Below, piece by piece: positions 45,010-53,692 of a stretch of DNA of 64,000 nt. The DNA lies in the NCBI GenBank assembly GCA_037045435.1, contig JBAOID010000033.1, positions 1 to 64,000 on the forward strand, written 5' to 3'. The position numbers were made by a program, and so were the translations under genes. Origin of the DNA: CBDUEF01 sp018063485 (GTDB lineage Bacteria; Pseudomonadota; Alphaproteobacteria; Rhodobacterales; Rhodobacteraceae). Under the pieces are notes generated by a model. It saw only the letters and a list, made by a program, of their open reading frames with translations. It searched no databases and was not told the origin of the DNA. How positions within the stretch are numbered: position 1 is the stretch's first letter; each line of letters begins with the position of its first letter.

Positions 45010-45774
45010 ATGACAAAATATGCCTTTCAAATCGAAAACGCCGTCGCCCTGCGTGGATCTATCTCGGTTGGAGAGTTGTCCGATCTCTTGGGAGTGTCGG
45101 ATCAAACCATTCGACGCGTAATTCAGCCTTTGGTCAATGAAGGCAAGGTGCGTAAAGTTCATGGCGCGATTGTCTCGGTCGACAAGCCGATAGACGCGCC
45201 GTTTCACGCCAGAATGCAACTGATGCGGACCGAAAAAACCGCAATCGCCACCTTTGTTGCGGCACAGGTTCAGGATGGCGAGGCTTTGGCGATTGATACC
45301 GGCTCCACCTCTGGCTTTATTGCGCAAGCGTTGCAAATCCGGCGGAATCTGCATGTGGTAACCAATTCTGCCTTTGTCGCCAGCACCTTGGCCAATGTGC
45401 CTGGAAATCGTGTGTTCATGGCCGGATGCCAATTGCGCGACCATGACGGTGCCGCCTTTGACCGGCTGGCGTTTCAGACCATCGAGAGAATGCGGGTGGA
45501 CCGCTGCATTCTCTCTGCCACACAGGTTGATCTTGACCGCGGTTTCCTCGCCCATGAGCGTTGCGAAGCCGATATAGCCGAGGCGATGCAGACGATTTCC
45601 CAACGGGTCATGATGGCACTGGACCATTCGAAATTCACGCCGAGCACCAAGATGGGCCTGATGGCGCTGATGCCTATTCCGACCGGATCGACCATCGTGA
45701 CAGATCAGCCGCCACCGCTTGAATTCGACAGGTTTCTGAGCCCCTTCAGATTGGAAATTGCCAATCCTTCGTGA
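45010..45774 (+). CDS. DeoR-family transcriptional regulator
   Basis: This 254-aa regulator has an N-terminal winged helix (SISVGELSDLLGVSDQTIRRVIQPLVNEGKVRKVHGAI in parts, about 17-55). The C-terminal DeoR effector domain has the phosphosugar-binding GSTSGFIAQAL motif (ALAIDTGSTS near 98), NLHVVTNS and a D-HSKF element (MALDHSKFTPST near 213). It is divergent from the LacI gene; its targets are unknown. Two sugar-type regulators side by side suggest a wider carbohydrate locus. Confidence 0.9.
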   Translation: MTKYAFQIENAVALRGSISVGELSDLLGVSDQTIRRVIQPLVNEGKVRKVHGAIVSVDKPIDAPFHARMQLMRTEKTAIATFVAAQVQDGEALAIDTGSTSGFIAQALQIRRNLHVVTNSAFVASTLANVPGNRVFMAGCQLRDHDGAAFDRLAFQTIERMRVDRCILSATQVDLDRGFLAHERCEADIAEAMQTISQRVMMALDHSKFTPSTKMGLMALMPIPTGSTIVTDQPPPLEFDRFLSPFRLEIANPS

Positions 45775-45900
45775 TGGTTTGCAATGTGGCGCCTTCAGTG
45801 TGGCAAAACACTTGAAAAAAGGCAGGCAATCGTGGCGCATTGCCTTGCAAAGCTGTCAAATCCGCTCCAGATCCGACGATCAGAGAATGAAGGAACCGTG

Positions 45901-46224
45901 ATGACCAAAGAAGGTAGTAAACAACAGGTTTTCACCTTGGTCATCGAGGTGGGTCGAAAAGAGGGTGACGGTCTCCCAGTCAAGGCCACAGGGGCGGCGC
46001 TGATGTGCTATGCCAGTGGTGTCGATGAAGCCGAAGCGGTGCGCGAAACCGTCGCGATCCTCAAGGCCGCCGATCTGTCCCCGCTGGATGTCGAGGGCCA
46101 TGGCACGCTTGAGGAACGCTTGCAGGGGGGCGATGAGATTGACGCCGAAGAGCGCGCATTGATGCAGCGGGCTCTGGACGAGAACTCGGTTATCGTTGCG
46201 CAAATGACGCCGTTCTTTGATTAG
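45901..46224 (+). CDS. small conserved-looking acidic protein, function unknown
   Basis: The protein has 107 aa from the ATG at 45901, with GAAGGAACC before it. It starts with a beta-strand pattern (QVFTLVIEVGRK) and has an alpha/beta layout with GAALMCYASGVDEAEAVRETVAILKAADLSPLDVEGHG (in parts). The C-terminus is acidic and helical and ends AQMTPFFD. There are no cysteines apart from one, no signal peptide and no membrane segment. Codon use is like its neighbours, so I take it as real. I do not recognise the family. It stands between the DeoR and GntR genes. Confidence 0.65.
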   Translation: MTKEGSKQQVFTLVIEVGRKEGDGLPVKATGAALMCYASGVDEAEAVRETVAILKAADLSPLDVEGHGTLEERLQGGDEIDAEERALMQRALDENSVIVAQMTPFFD

Positions 46225-46293
46225 GGTGCAACTGCCTGGTTTACGAATACTGGGTCGCCTGAATGAGTGTTCGGCGCTACGCAAATTCATGAT

Positions 46294-47067
46294 ATGCCCA
46301 AGATATCGGCAATCGAGGTAACACGCACGATGCTTTTGACCAGGCTGCTGCGGTCGCAAAAGAAGATGGCCGAACAGGTTCGCGATGCCGTCAGCGATTA
46401 TATCCGCGAACAGGGGATGAAGGCGGGCGACCGCATCCCGACGGAAGCAGAGCTTTGCGCCGCCTTTGGGGTGTCACGCCCCTTGGTGCGTGAGGCCTTG
46501 CGGCTGTTGGAACAAGAGCGGTTGGTTGTTACCAAGCACGGGCGCGGTCGCTATGTGACTGCGGCGGCGGGTCTGAATATTGCGCGCCCGATCACGGCGT
46601 TTGAAAGCATTACCCATATGTTGAGGGCGCTGGGGCATGTGACCACGACAAGGGTGATTTCGGTCACAACCGCACTGGCAGAGACTGACCCACACTCGGC
46701 CACAGCGTTGGACTTGCCGCCAGAGGCCGAGATCCTGGTGTTGGAACGGTTCCGTGAAGCCAATGGCCAGGTTTTGGTTTACTCAATTGACGTCTTGCCG
46801 CTTGCGTTGATTGGCATGGTCCCGCAAGGGGCAGAGATTGAAGGTTCGATCAACGAACTTCTGGCTGCTGTAGGCCATCGACCGGTCCTGTCGCGCGCCA
46901 ATATCGCGGCTGCTTTTTTGCCGGATGGCGTGCTGCCAGGCCCGGCACAGACTGAGCCTTGGCTGCTGGTAACGGAAACCTGTCTGTCCGAGGTTGGCAC
47001 ACCGGTTCTGAGCGCGCGCGACTATCATCGCGGCTCGCAGATTTCCTTTAACTTCTCGCGGCAGTAG
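46294..47067 (+). CDS. GntR/UTRA-family regulator (FrlR/PhnF-like)
   Basis: The regulator has about 257 aa; ATGs at 46330 and 46363 are other possible starts. The GntR winged helix (VRDAVSDYIREQGMKAGDRIPTEAELCAAFGVSRPLVREALRLLE in parts) is near residues 25-90. The C-terminal UTRA effector domain is near 110-250 (HMLRALGHVTTTRVISV, LVLERFREANGQVLVYSIDVLP, LSARDYHRGSQISFNFSRQ). UTRA regulators bind sugar- or amino-acid-like ligands. It ends 6 bases from the convergent end of the fructosamine operon, whose promoter bears two GTTGTCTKACAAC sites that fit a GntR protein. Confidence 0.88.
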   Translation: MPKISAIEVTRTMLLTRLLRSQKKMAEQVRDAVSDYIREQGMKAGDRIPTEAELCAAFGVSRPLVREALRLLEQERLVVTKHGRGRYVTAAAGLNIARPITAFESITHMLRALGHVTTTRVISVTTALAETDPHSATALDLPPEAEILVLERFREANGQVLVYSIDVLPLALIGMVPQGAEIEGSINELLAAVGHRPVLSRANIAAAFLPDGVLPGPAQTEPWLLVTETCLSEVGTPVLSARDYHRGSQISFNFSRQ

Positions 47068-47073
47068 CCGGGT

Positions 47074-47826
47074 CTAATGCAAGACCTGCTGCAAGAACGC
47101 CTTGGTGCGTTCGCTTTTTGGCGAGGAAAAGAAGATGGCAGGAGGCGCTTGTTCGATGATGCGACCGGCATCCATGAAGATCACCCGATCTGCCACTTGC
47201 CGTGCAAAGCCCATTTCATGGGTGACCACGGCCATGGTCATGCCCTCTTCGGCAAGGCCCACCATCACATCCAGCACCTCTTTCACCATCTCGGGATCGA
47301 GCGAAGAGGTCGGCTCGTCAAACAGCATCACCTCGGGCTGCATCGCCACGGCGCGGGCGATGGCAACGCGCTGTTGCTGGCCGCCAGAAAGCTGGCCGGG
47401 ATATTTCAGAGCCTGTTCGGGGATATGCACTTTGGTCAGGTAAATCATCGACCGCTCGCGCGCCTCGGCGGCGGAAAGGCCGCGCACCAACCGCAATGGC
47501 AGGGCGCAGTTTTCCAGAACCGTCAGATGTGGGAACAGGTTGAATTGCTGAAACACCATGCCAACGCGACGGCGGGTGGCTTCGACCACCGCCTCATTGC
47601 GGCTGAGTGGAACGCCGTCGACGCGAATCTCGCCCTTTTGAAAGCCCTCAAGCGCGTTGATGGTGCGGATCAGGGTGGATTTGCCAGACCCCGAAGGCCC
47701 GCAGATCACCAAACGCTCACCAGTAGTAATCGTCAGATTGATGTCGTACAGCACCTGCATCGCGCCATACCATTTGTTCAGCCCGGTGATCTCGATCGCA
47801 GGTTTGCCGGATTCTTGCTGGGTCAT
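47074..47826 (-). CDS. polar amino-acid-type ABC transporter ATPase (GlnQ-like)
   Basis: This 250-aa ATPase has Walker A GPSGSGKST (about 38-46), a Q-loop in MVFQQFNLFPHLTVL, the signature LSGGQQQRVAIARAV, Walker B VMLFDEPTSSLDPE and the switch His in VVTHEMGFARQVA. It closes the fructosamine operon and overlaps the permease gene by 4 bases. It may also serve the ATPase-less permease at 41299. Confidence 0.94.
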   Translation of the reverse strand: MTQQESGKPAIEITGLNKWYGAMQVLYDINLTITTGERLVICGPSGSGKSTLIRTINALEGFQKGEIRVDGVPLSRNEAVVEATRRRVGMVFQQFNLFPHLTVLENCALPLRLVRGLSAAEARERSMIYLTKVHIPEQALKYPGQLSGGQQQRVAIARAVAMQPEVMLFDEPTSSLDPEMVKEVLDVMVGLAEEGMTMAVVTHEMGFARQVADRVIFMDAGRIIEQAPPAIFFSSPKSERTKAFLQQVLH

Positions 47827-48794
47827 CGGCCCACCGCCTTGTTGAAATGGGTTTCAATGCGCTTTTGCAGCAGCTCCAGCACGATGGACAGCAGCCAGTA
47901 GATCAAGGATGCAGTGACCATCATCTCGATATGGCGGAACTCGGTCTGGCCTTGGGTACGCGCCAGATACATCAGCTCCCATACGCCAACGACCGACACC
48001 AGCGAGCTGTCTTTCAGCATGGAAATGAACTGGTTGCCGGTGGGCGGGATGATCACCCGCATGGATTGAGGCAGAATTATTCTGGTCATCACGGAAGTTG
48101 GGCGCATCCCAAGCGCGCGTGCGGCTTCCCACTGGCCTTTCGGGATGCTTTCAATGCCTGCGCGAAAAATCTCGGTCATATAGGCGCCGTAGCACAGCGA
48201 CAGCGCCGCAATGCCGGTGGGCACCGCATCAACCACATAGCCCAATTGCGGCAAGCCGAGATAGATCATGTAGATCTGCATCAACAGCGGCAGGCCGCGA
48301 AACAGCGAGGTGTAGAAATGCGCAATCCCCTGCGCGATGCCGTTTGAGGACAGTTTCGCCACCGCCCCCATCAGCGCCAGCACCGTGGCGATGGCAATGG
48401 ACACCGCCGAGATATACAACGTGGTCACCAGACCCTGGGTGATCAGAAAGCCGATCTTGCGCTGGATGAAGGCAAAGCTGAGGTCAAAGGAATAGAAGAA
48501 CAGCAAGATCAGCAGGGCCAGCTCGCCCCAGACCAACCAGACCTGTTGGCGCAAGGGCAGGCGCATCACCACAAATATGTTGAACCCGACAAAGGCGGTT
48601 GCAAGAGCGGCGGTCAGCAGGTTCAGCCCACTGCTTTCGGCCATTGCAGGGAAAAGCCCCGCCACCAGCCGGCCAATCGCGGAATTGGCCCCGTTAAACC
48701 ACCACATGCCGGCGAAAATCGCGCTGAGCAGCGGAATGAATATGCTGGGTCGCGTCAGCAACGGTGGATAGTCGATATTATCCCGAAAGTGCAT
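47823..48794 (-). CDS. polar amino-acid-type ABC transporter permease
   Basis: This 323-aa inner-membrane permease has an N-terminal region with three helices (SIFIPLLSAIFAGMWWFNG, LLTAALATAFVGFNIFVVM, ELALLILLFFYSFDL). The HisM-type core follows, from about residue 130 to the end: TLYISAVSIAIATVLALMGAVAK, EAA loop AGIESIPKGQWEAARALGMRPTSVMTRIILPQ in parts, and LKDSSLVSVVGVWELMYLARTQ. The longer N-terminus is normal for single-permease systems where it may replace a second subunit. It is in the operon with SBP, kinase and deglycase. Confidence 0.92.
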   Translation of the reverse strand: MHFRDNIDYPPLLTRPSIFIPLLSAIFAGMWWFNGANSAIGRLVAGLFPAMAESSGLNLLTAALATAFVGFNIFVVMRLPLRQQVWLVWGELALLILLFFYSFDLSFAFIQRKIGFLITQGLVTTLYISAVSIAIATVLALMGAVAKLSSNGIAQGIAHFYTSLFRGLPLLMQIYMIYLGLPQLGYVVDAVPTGIAALSLCYGAYMTEIFRAGIESIPKGQWEAARALGMRPTSVMTRIILPQSMRVIIPPTGNQFISMLKDSSLVSVVGVWELMYLARTQGQTEFRHIEMMVTASLIYWLLSIVLELLQKRIETHFNKAVGR

Positions 48795-48798
48795 GTGT

Positions 48799-50100
48799 TC
48801 AGCCCTTACGCTCGCGCCAGACGTCCATCGCCTGATATTGCCAATAGGTTAGCTGCACCGCAGCCATGCCTACAAGGCCGCCAACCCAATCCAGCCCAAA
48901 CGCGGCAAAGCGGCGATAGCGGTCTGTTTGGCCCAGAATACCTTCGGCGACCACTCTTCCGCCAATAGCCGTGGTGTTCATGCCATGGCCACCAAAGGCA
49001 GTGCAGTGCCACAGGCCCGAGGGCATTTTGCCGATCTGCGGCATCATGTGGCGACCGTAAGACATCAAGCCGGTCCAGACCTTGTCAATCGGCAATTCGG
49101 CAAGCTGCGGGTAGGTGTCGGTCATGGTACGGTGCAACAGCTTGCCCAATTCCCGCGGCTCGGTGGTGCGGGTGGTGATCTTGCCGCCCCATAGTATCCG
49201 TTTGCCGCCATCGACCAACCGATAGTAATCACCCGCCCGCCTGTCATCCCCGATAGCGGATTTGGTGTGAATGGCGGTAGCGATCAGTTCAGGATTTTCT
49301 TTGGTAATCATGACATAGGTGGCAATCGGCAGGAAGGCGCGGTGGAGTTCTGGCACCAGCCGGTCGGTGTAACCGCCTGTTGTTACCAAAACCTCGCGCG
49401 CGGTGATGCGCCCCTGCGGGGTGGTCACCACCCAGCCGCTCAATGTCTTTTCAAGCGCGTCGGCGGGTGTGCCCTCGTAAATGCTGGCACCCGCAGCCTC
49501 GGCAGAGCGGGCAAGGCCCAGACAATAGGCCAGGGGGTCAAAATGAAAGGCATTCTGATCGTGCAATGCCTGATGATAGCGCGGCGAGGTGACATGCTTG
49601 GACAGTGCTGCGCGGTCCAGATGATCAACGTGATAGTCGAATTCCTTGGCCAGCCAATCGCGGCGATCCATCAGCCCTCGACCAGCATCATAGCGTACGG
49701 TGCCCAGAATGCCGGGACAAGGTGCGGCGGCGGTGATGTTCAGATCACGGATATTGTCGGCGACAATTTTCATGCCTTCAATAGACATGGCGAATAATTG
49801 GTTTGCCGCATCCTTGCCCACCCGCGCTGCCATTCGCTCATAGCCCGCTGAATAACCTGCGCTGACAAAGCCGCCATTGCGCCCCGATGCGCCCCAACCC
49901 ACCCGTCGCGCCTCAACCAGCGCCACTTTGCGACCCGCCTTGGCCAGATCATGCGCCGCTGTCAGCCCGGCAAGACCGCCACCGATGATGCAGATATCTG
50001 CCTCGACCGGACTGGCAAGCGCCCGGCGCAAAGGCGCATCGGCAGCATTTCTTGGTTTGTACCACACGTCGGCATAGTCGGTTGCAGGCGCAATCGTCAT
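48799..50100 (-). CDS. FAD-dependent amine oxidoreductase (DAO family)
   Basis: This 433-aa flavoenzyme has a dinucleotide-binding motif ICIIGGGLAGLTAAHDLAKAGRKVALVEA (about 35-62, given as ICIIGGGLAGLTAAH and KVALVEA), a second FAD contact WGASGRNGGFVSAGYSAGY, a VLVTTGGYTDRLVPELH segment and a C-terminal CTAFGGHGMNTTAIGGR. It resembles PuuB- and Amadoriase-like (SocD/fructosyl amino-acid oxidase) enzymes. Lying between SBP and permease genes of a fructosamine operon, it may oxidise the imported Amadori amine or the amino acid released. This would be an oxidative route besides the kinase-deglycase route; the reaction is inferred. Confidence 0.85.
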   Translation of the reverse strand: MTIAPATDYADVWYKPRNAADAPLRRALASPVEADICIIGGGLAGLTAAHDLAKAGRKVALVEARRVGWGASGRNGGFVSAGYSAGYERMAARVGKDAANQLFAMSIEGMKIVADNIRDLNITAAAPCPGILGTVRYDAGRGLMDRRDWLAKEFDYHVDHLDRAALSKHVTSPRYHQALHDQNAFHFDPLAYCLGLARSAEAAGASIYEGTPADALEKTLSGWVVTTPQGRITAREVLVTTGGYTDRLVPELHRAFLPIATYVMITKENPELIATAIHTKSAIGDDRRAGDYYRLVDGGKRILWGGKITTRTTEPRELGKLLHRTMTDTYPQLAELPIDKVWTGLMSYGRHMMPQIGKMPSGLWHCTAFGGHGMNTTAIGGRVVAEGILGQTDRYRRFAAFGLDWVGGLVGMAAVQLTYWQYQAMDVWRERKG

Positions 50101-50187
50101 GGGGATCTTCCGGCAGGGCGCGAATCCGACAGGATTGCGGTATTGAAAGCAACGGCGCGCGACTTATGCCGCGCGCCGCAGGATGTC

Positions 50188-51003
50188 TTACTTGCTGTAG
50201 TCCTTGCCGTACCATTTCGTGGTCAGGGTTCCCAGCGTGCCATCATCTCGCATCGCCGCGATGATTTCGCCCAGCTTGGCGGTCCACTCAGGATCGCCCT
50301 TGTCAGCCACCACAACCAACGGTTCGCGGAAGGCGTAATCGCCGGGCAGGATCTTGATCGGATAGCCGTTCTTGATTGCGCCCAGCACGGTCTGCTCGCC
50401 CGCAATCACGGCATCAACGCGCACGCCATCGCCCAGGCGCAGGTCGTCAAACGGCAGCATCGAATCGGCATAGGTCTTGATCTCGCCCGGCTCCAGCCAG
50501 TATTCGATCGGTGCCACCCCGGGTGCATCAATCACCAGTCGGCGGTTGATGTAATCCTCCGAGGTGGTGCCAGTCTCGACGCCAATTTTCTTGCCGTTCA
50601 GCTCTTTCGCATCCGTCACCTTGCTGTCGGCGTTCACTGCGAAAACATAGGGCGTGTAATAGTAAATTCCCGCAAAATCGAGCACCTCAGAGCGCGGCTT
50701 GGTCGGGGTGATCGACCCAACTGCCACATCCCAACGCCCACTCCAATGCCCGCCGGTCATGACGTTCCATTCCGGGGTGTCAAATTCGGTAGTGACGCCC
50801 AGCCGCTTGGCGATTTCATTCGCCACGTCGATGTCATAGCCGACAAGCTGGTTGCTGTCGTCCAGATAGCTTTGGGGAGGCCAGCCCGCGTTGGTGGCAA
50901 CCTTCAGGATCCCGGCCGCAGTAACCCGATCCATCGTCTCACCCGCAAATGCTGCGGGCGCAATCAAAACGGCGGCAAGCGCGCCTATCAAAGCCAGTCT
51001 CAT
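50188..51003 (-). CDS. amino-acid-type ABC substrate-binding protein for the fructosamine operon
   Basis: The periplasmic receptor has 271 aa from the ATG at 51003; the frame is open further upstream. Signal peptide: MRLALIGALAAVLIAPAAFA. Family 3 motifs: ILKVATNAGWPPQSYLDD, LVGYDIDVANEIAKRLG, WDVAVGSITPTKPRSEVLDF, GKKIGVETGTTSEDYI, and a terminal TLTTKWYGKDY. It is likely to bind fructosyl-amino acids or a similar sugar amine, judging only from the kinase and deglycase genes upstream in the same operon. Confidence 0.9.
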   Translation of the reverse strand: MRLALIGALAAVLIAPAAFAGETMDRVTAAGILKVATNAGWPPQSYLDDSNQLVGYDIDVANEIAKRLGVTTEFDTPEWNVMTGGHWSGRWDVAVGSITPTKPRSEVLDFAGIYYYTPYVFAVNADSKVTDAKELNGKKIGVETGTTSEDYINRRLVIDAPGVAPIEYWLEPGEIKTYADSMLPFDDLRLGDGVRVDAVIAGEQTVLGAIKNGYPIKILPGDYAFREPLVVVADKGDPEWTAKLGEIIAAMRDDGTLGTLTTKWYGKDYSK

Positions 51004-51099
51004 CTGTCTCTCCCTACTGTTGAGTGTGCTGCGATTCATCGCAGGCTCTGCTTCATTGGACGCATGTTGTCATACGTCTGTCAATCGGCGTCTGAACTT

Positions 51100-51924
51100 T
51101 CATTTCAAGGGTTGCAAGGTCTGGGGAAACCCCCCGACATGGCCACAGGTTCGCGCAGCAGCTTCACGGCCCGCAATCAGACAATCGGCCAATGCAAAGC
51201 CGCGTTTCCATCTCGCCAGAAACCCCGCAATAAAGGTATCGCCTGCCCCGGTGGTATCCGCCACCAACGGCAGCTCGCGAATTCCGGTCATCACCACGTC
51301 ACCGCCATCCCAAGCCATGCTGCCCATCGCGCCACAGGTCACCACGGCTACCTGACAGCCCGCCGCTTGCAATCTTGCCAAGGCAGCCCGCGCCAGGGGT
51401 TCCGATGCACCAACCGACTTAAAGCCGATATCCACTCCATTGGCATCGGGATTGACCGCCACATCTTGCGACAGGGTAACGCCCATTCCCGCCAGCGCCG
51501 CACGCAGGCCGTCAGCCGCGTGCAGCCAGCCTATGTGAACATGATCCATCGTGGCCAGCGCTGAAACATCGGCAGCACTCGGCCTGTAGAGCGCGGTTGC
51601 ACCGAAGTCTTCAAAAGCTATGAACCGCTCACCTGCGGCATCAACATCAATATCGGTATAAGCTGTGGCAGCGCCCAGCTCTTGCAGATGCTCCAGCCCA
51701 ACGCCGTGAGCTGCCAAGGCCTTACGGGTCCAGCGCCCGGCCTCATCACGCCCCACTGCGCCAAAATAGCTGCATCTTTCGCCCTCCAGCACCAACTGCA
51801 CCGCCACATTCACCGCGTTGCCGCCCACCGCCGCCTGTTTCAGCGACAGATAGCGGTCAATGCAATTGTCACCAACGGTTGCAAAGCGCAGCGGGGTGGC
51901 AAAGGAGGGGCGCGTATCGGTCAT
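51100..51924 (-). CDS. frlD: PfkB-family fructosamine kinase, FrlD-like
   Basis: This 274-aa PfkB (ribokinase-fold) kinase starts with RFATVGDNCIDRYL. The substrate-binding GGNAVNVAVQL is near 35, and the catalytic anion-hole motif TTGAGDTFIAGFLA carries the Asp near residue 243. FrlD phosphorylates fructoselysine at O6 in E. coli and Bacillus. The gene follows the FrlB-like deglycase directly, as in known frl operons, which supports the assignment. GlcN-type PfkB kinases would be the alternative. Confidence 0.85.
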   Translation of the reverse strand: MTDTRPSFATPLRFATVGDNCIDRYLSLKQAAVGGNAVNVAVQLVLEGERCSYFGAVGRDEAGRWTRKALAAHGVGLEHLQELGAATAYTDIDVDAAGERFIAFEDFGATALYRPSAADVSALATMDHVHIGWLHAADGLRAALAGMGVTLSQDVAVNPDANGVDIGFKSVGASEPLARAALARLQAAGCQVAVVTCGAMGSMAWDGGDVVMTGIRELPLVADTTGAGDTFIAGFLARWKRGFALADCLIAGREAAARTCGHVGGFPQTLQPLK

Positions 51925-51939
51925 GGCAGCCCTTTTCGT

Positions 51940-52953
51940 TCAATAGGCGACGCGCTTGTAATAGCGCCGGGTCACCAGCGGGTGGTTGCGCATCACTTCC
52001 AGATGCGCCGAAAGCCGCTCCAGCATCGCCGCCATGAACGCCGGGCCGAGCAGCGCGCGCAGCCGCGGCGAGACGCTGGCCGGCACGAAATCGGCGGTGT
52101 TCAGCACGGTGAAATGATCGGTATATTGCGGGGCGAAACTGGCCACACGGTCCGACACCACGCCGCTGTCATCCTCGCCGCGCAGCAAGATCAGGCTAAC
52201 GCTTTTCTCGATCAGTTCCAGCGGGCCATGGAAGAAATCGGCGGCATGCACCGGCCGCGTGCGGATCCATTGCATTTCTTCCAGAATACAGGTGGCATAG
52301 TAGTTGGCGGCTGGCCACATATTCCCCGAGGCGGTGAACATGTGATAGTCGGCACCGGCAATGATGCGGGCGAAGTGATCCGCCTTGGCCTCAAAATTCT
52401 GCTTGGTGGCCAGCAACGCTTGCGGCAGGCCCTGCATTTCGGCCAGAACGGCATCGTAATCGCGGATCTCGCCGCGCGCCTTCATCACCGAAAGCGCCAC
52501 CAGAAGCGCCTGAATGTAAAACGATTCGCTGGAGGTATCATCGGCCGCAAAGTTCACCAACGCAGGTTTGCCGCCATGGCCCAAAGGTGTGTCAGCATGG
52601 CCGATCAGTGTGATCACCTGCGCGCCGATCTCTTGCAGCCGCGCCAGCATTGCCACACTTTCCTTGGTGGTGCCCGAAAGCGACGGCATCACCACGATCG
52701 AACGTGAGGTCAGGTTCGCATTGGGGCAGACCAGCAGTTCGGCGGGATAATCGCGAAACACCGGCAAGCTGGAATTGCGCCGCAGCAGTTGAATCGCGGG
52801 CTCCATCAGATAGGCCACGCCGCCGGTCCCCAGAAAGAACAGGTTCTGGGCCCCACCCACCAGGGCTGCCGAAATGGCGGCATCAATCTGCGGGGCAAGC
52901 GCCACGGCACCTTGCTGGATTTTGAGATATCGTGGGGCATCAAAATTGAACAT
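51940..52953 (-). CDS. frlB: SIS-domain fructosamine-6-phosphate deglycase, FrlB-like
   Basis: This 337-aa double-SIS protein has a first SIS domain with AQNLFFLGTGGVAYLMEPA, the SLSGTTKESVAMLARLQE loop and HADTPLG. The second SIS domain contains YHMFTASGNMWPAANYYATCILEEMQWIRTRPVHAADFFHGPLEL in parts, where E and H near the end fit the catalytic Glu and His of FrlB/GlmS-like enzymes. It cleaves 6-phosphofructosyl-amines to glucose-6-P and the amine. It is the first gene of the operon and lies just below twin GTTGTCTKACAAC operators. Confidence 0.85.
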   Translation of the reverse strand: MFNFDAPRYLKIQQGAVALAPQIDAAISAALVGGAQNLFFLGTGGVAYLMEPAIQLLRRNSSLPVFRDYPAELLVCPNANLTSRSIVVMPSLSGTTKESVAMLARLQEIGAQVITLIGHADTPLGHGGKPALVNFAADDTSSESFYIQALLVALSVMKARGEIRDYDAVLAEMQGLPQALLATKQNFEAKADHFARIIAGADYHMFTASGNMWPAANYYATCILEEMQWIRTRPVHAADFFHGPLELIEKSVSLILLRGEDDSGVVSDRVASFAPQYTDHFTVLNTADFVPASVSPRLRALLGPAFMAAMLERLSAHLEVMRNHPLVTRRYYKRVAY

Positions 52954-53002
52954 TCAATATCCTTTTGGATCTGTCACTCTGGGGTTTCAGTATATCGGCA
53001 AA

Positions 53003-53031
53003 GTTGTCTTACAACTTGGTTGTCTGACAAC
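53003..53031. promoter_or_regulatory. twin GntR-type operators upstream of the fructosamine operon
   Basis: GTTGTCTTACAAC (53003-53015) and GTTGTCTGACAAC (53019-53031) are two palindromes with identical 5-base arms, 16 bases centre to centre, about 50 bases before the frlB start. The spacing puts two dimers on nearly one face and a half turns apart. The UTRA regulator encoded at 46294 is the natural candidate. Confidence 0.75.
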
Positions 53032-53181
53032 AAAAACCATCTGCGAAAACACTTGTCAACCGCCAATTTTATTGTGACCCAATCGAGATCTAGGCAGGCC
53101 AGGATTCATAGCTCGTATGGCACTTTGCCAATCGTGGGCCTGAATCCAGATTTCTTTTCAATGATCTGTGGGAGTCGCACC

Positions 53182-53685
53182 TTAACTGTCCTGGCGCGCA
53201 ATATCGCCGATCAAGATATTGGTGATCTGAGGGCCAACCACCTTTTGCGCTGTTTCCAGCAGGGCTTTGCGCAAAAGTACAAGGTTCGACCCGTCAGTAA
53301 ATGAGCCGTTGAAGCCGCCGGCATTCGCATGATCGAACATCACTTGCAGGAAGGCATCGCGAAGTTTTGGCTCTCGTGCATAAATCGCCTCGCTGGAACC
53401 CGAAGTGACTTCAAGACTGAGGGACAAGATAACCATCGAACTTACCCTGCCTTTGACAAGGATTGGCACCACGAATTGATTGCTCAGTTTTACGTACTCA
53501 GACACGCCGCCTTCGATTGGCGCGCCCTGATCTGGTTTGCCTTCTACAGCGGCAGTGCCGGTGGGATCAACCACAACATCATTTGCCCCCGCAACGGCCT
53601 CGGCTTCGGGCCGCAGCGCAAACCCTGCACCGATACCGCCACCCAACCCAACCAAAGCCAACAAAAGTGGAAGAAGTTTCTTCAT
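53182..53685 (-). CDS. fliL: flagellar basal-body-associated protein FliL
   Basis: This 167-aa single-pass membrane protein starts at the ATG at 53685. Its N-terminal helix is LLPLLLALVGLGGGIGAGFAL. A Pro/Gly-rich periplasmic linker and a stomatin-like FliL domain follow (YVKLSNQFVVPILV, VILSLSLEV, REPKLRDAFLQVMFDHA). FliL surrounds the stator near the basal body and affects torque. It ends the leftward flgB-fliL gene run, 7 bases after flgH. Confidence 0.9.
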   Translation of the reverse strand: MKKLLPLLLALVGLGGGIGAGFALRPEAEAVAGANDVVVDPTGTAAVEGKPDQGAPIEGGVSEYVKLSNQFVVPILVKGRVSSMVILSLSLEVTSGSSEAIYAREPKLRDAFLQVMFDHANAGGFNGSFTDGSNLVLLRKALLETAQKVVGPQITNILIGDIARQDS

Positions 53686-53692
53686 GATCCCC

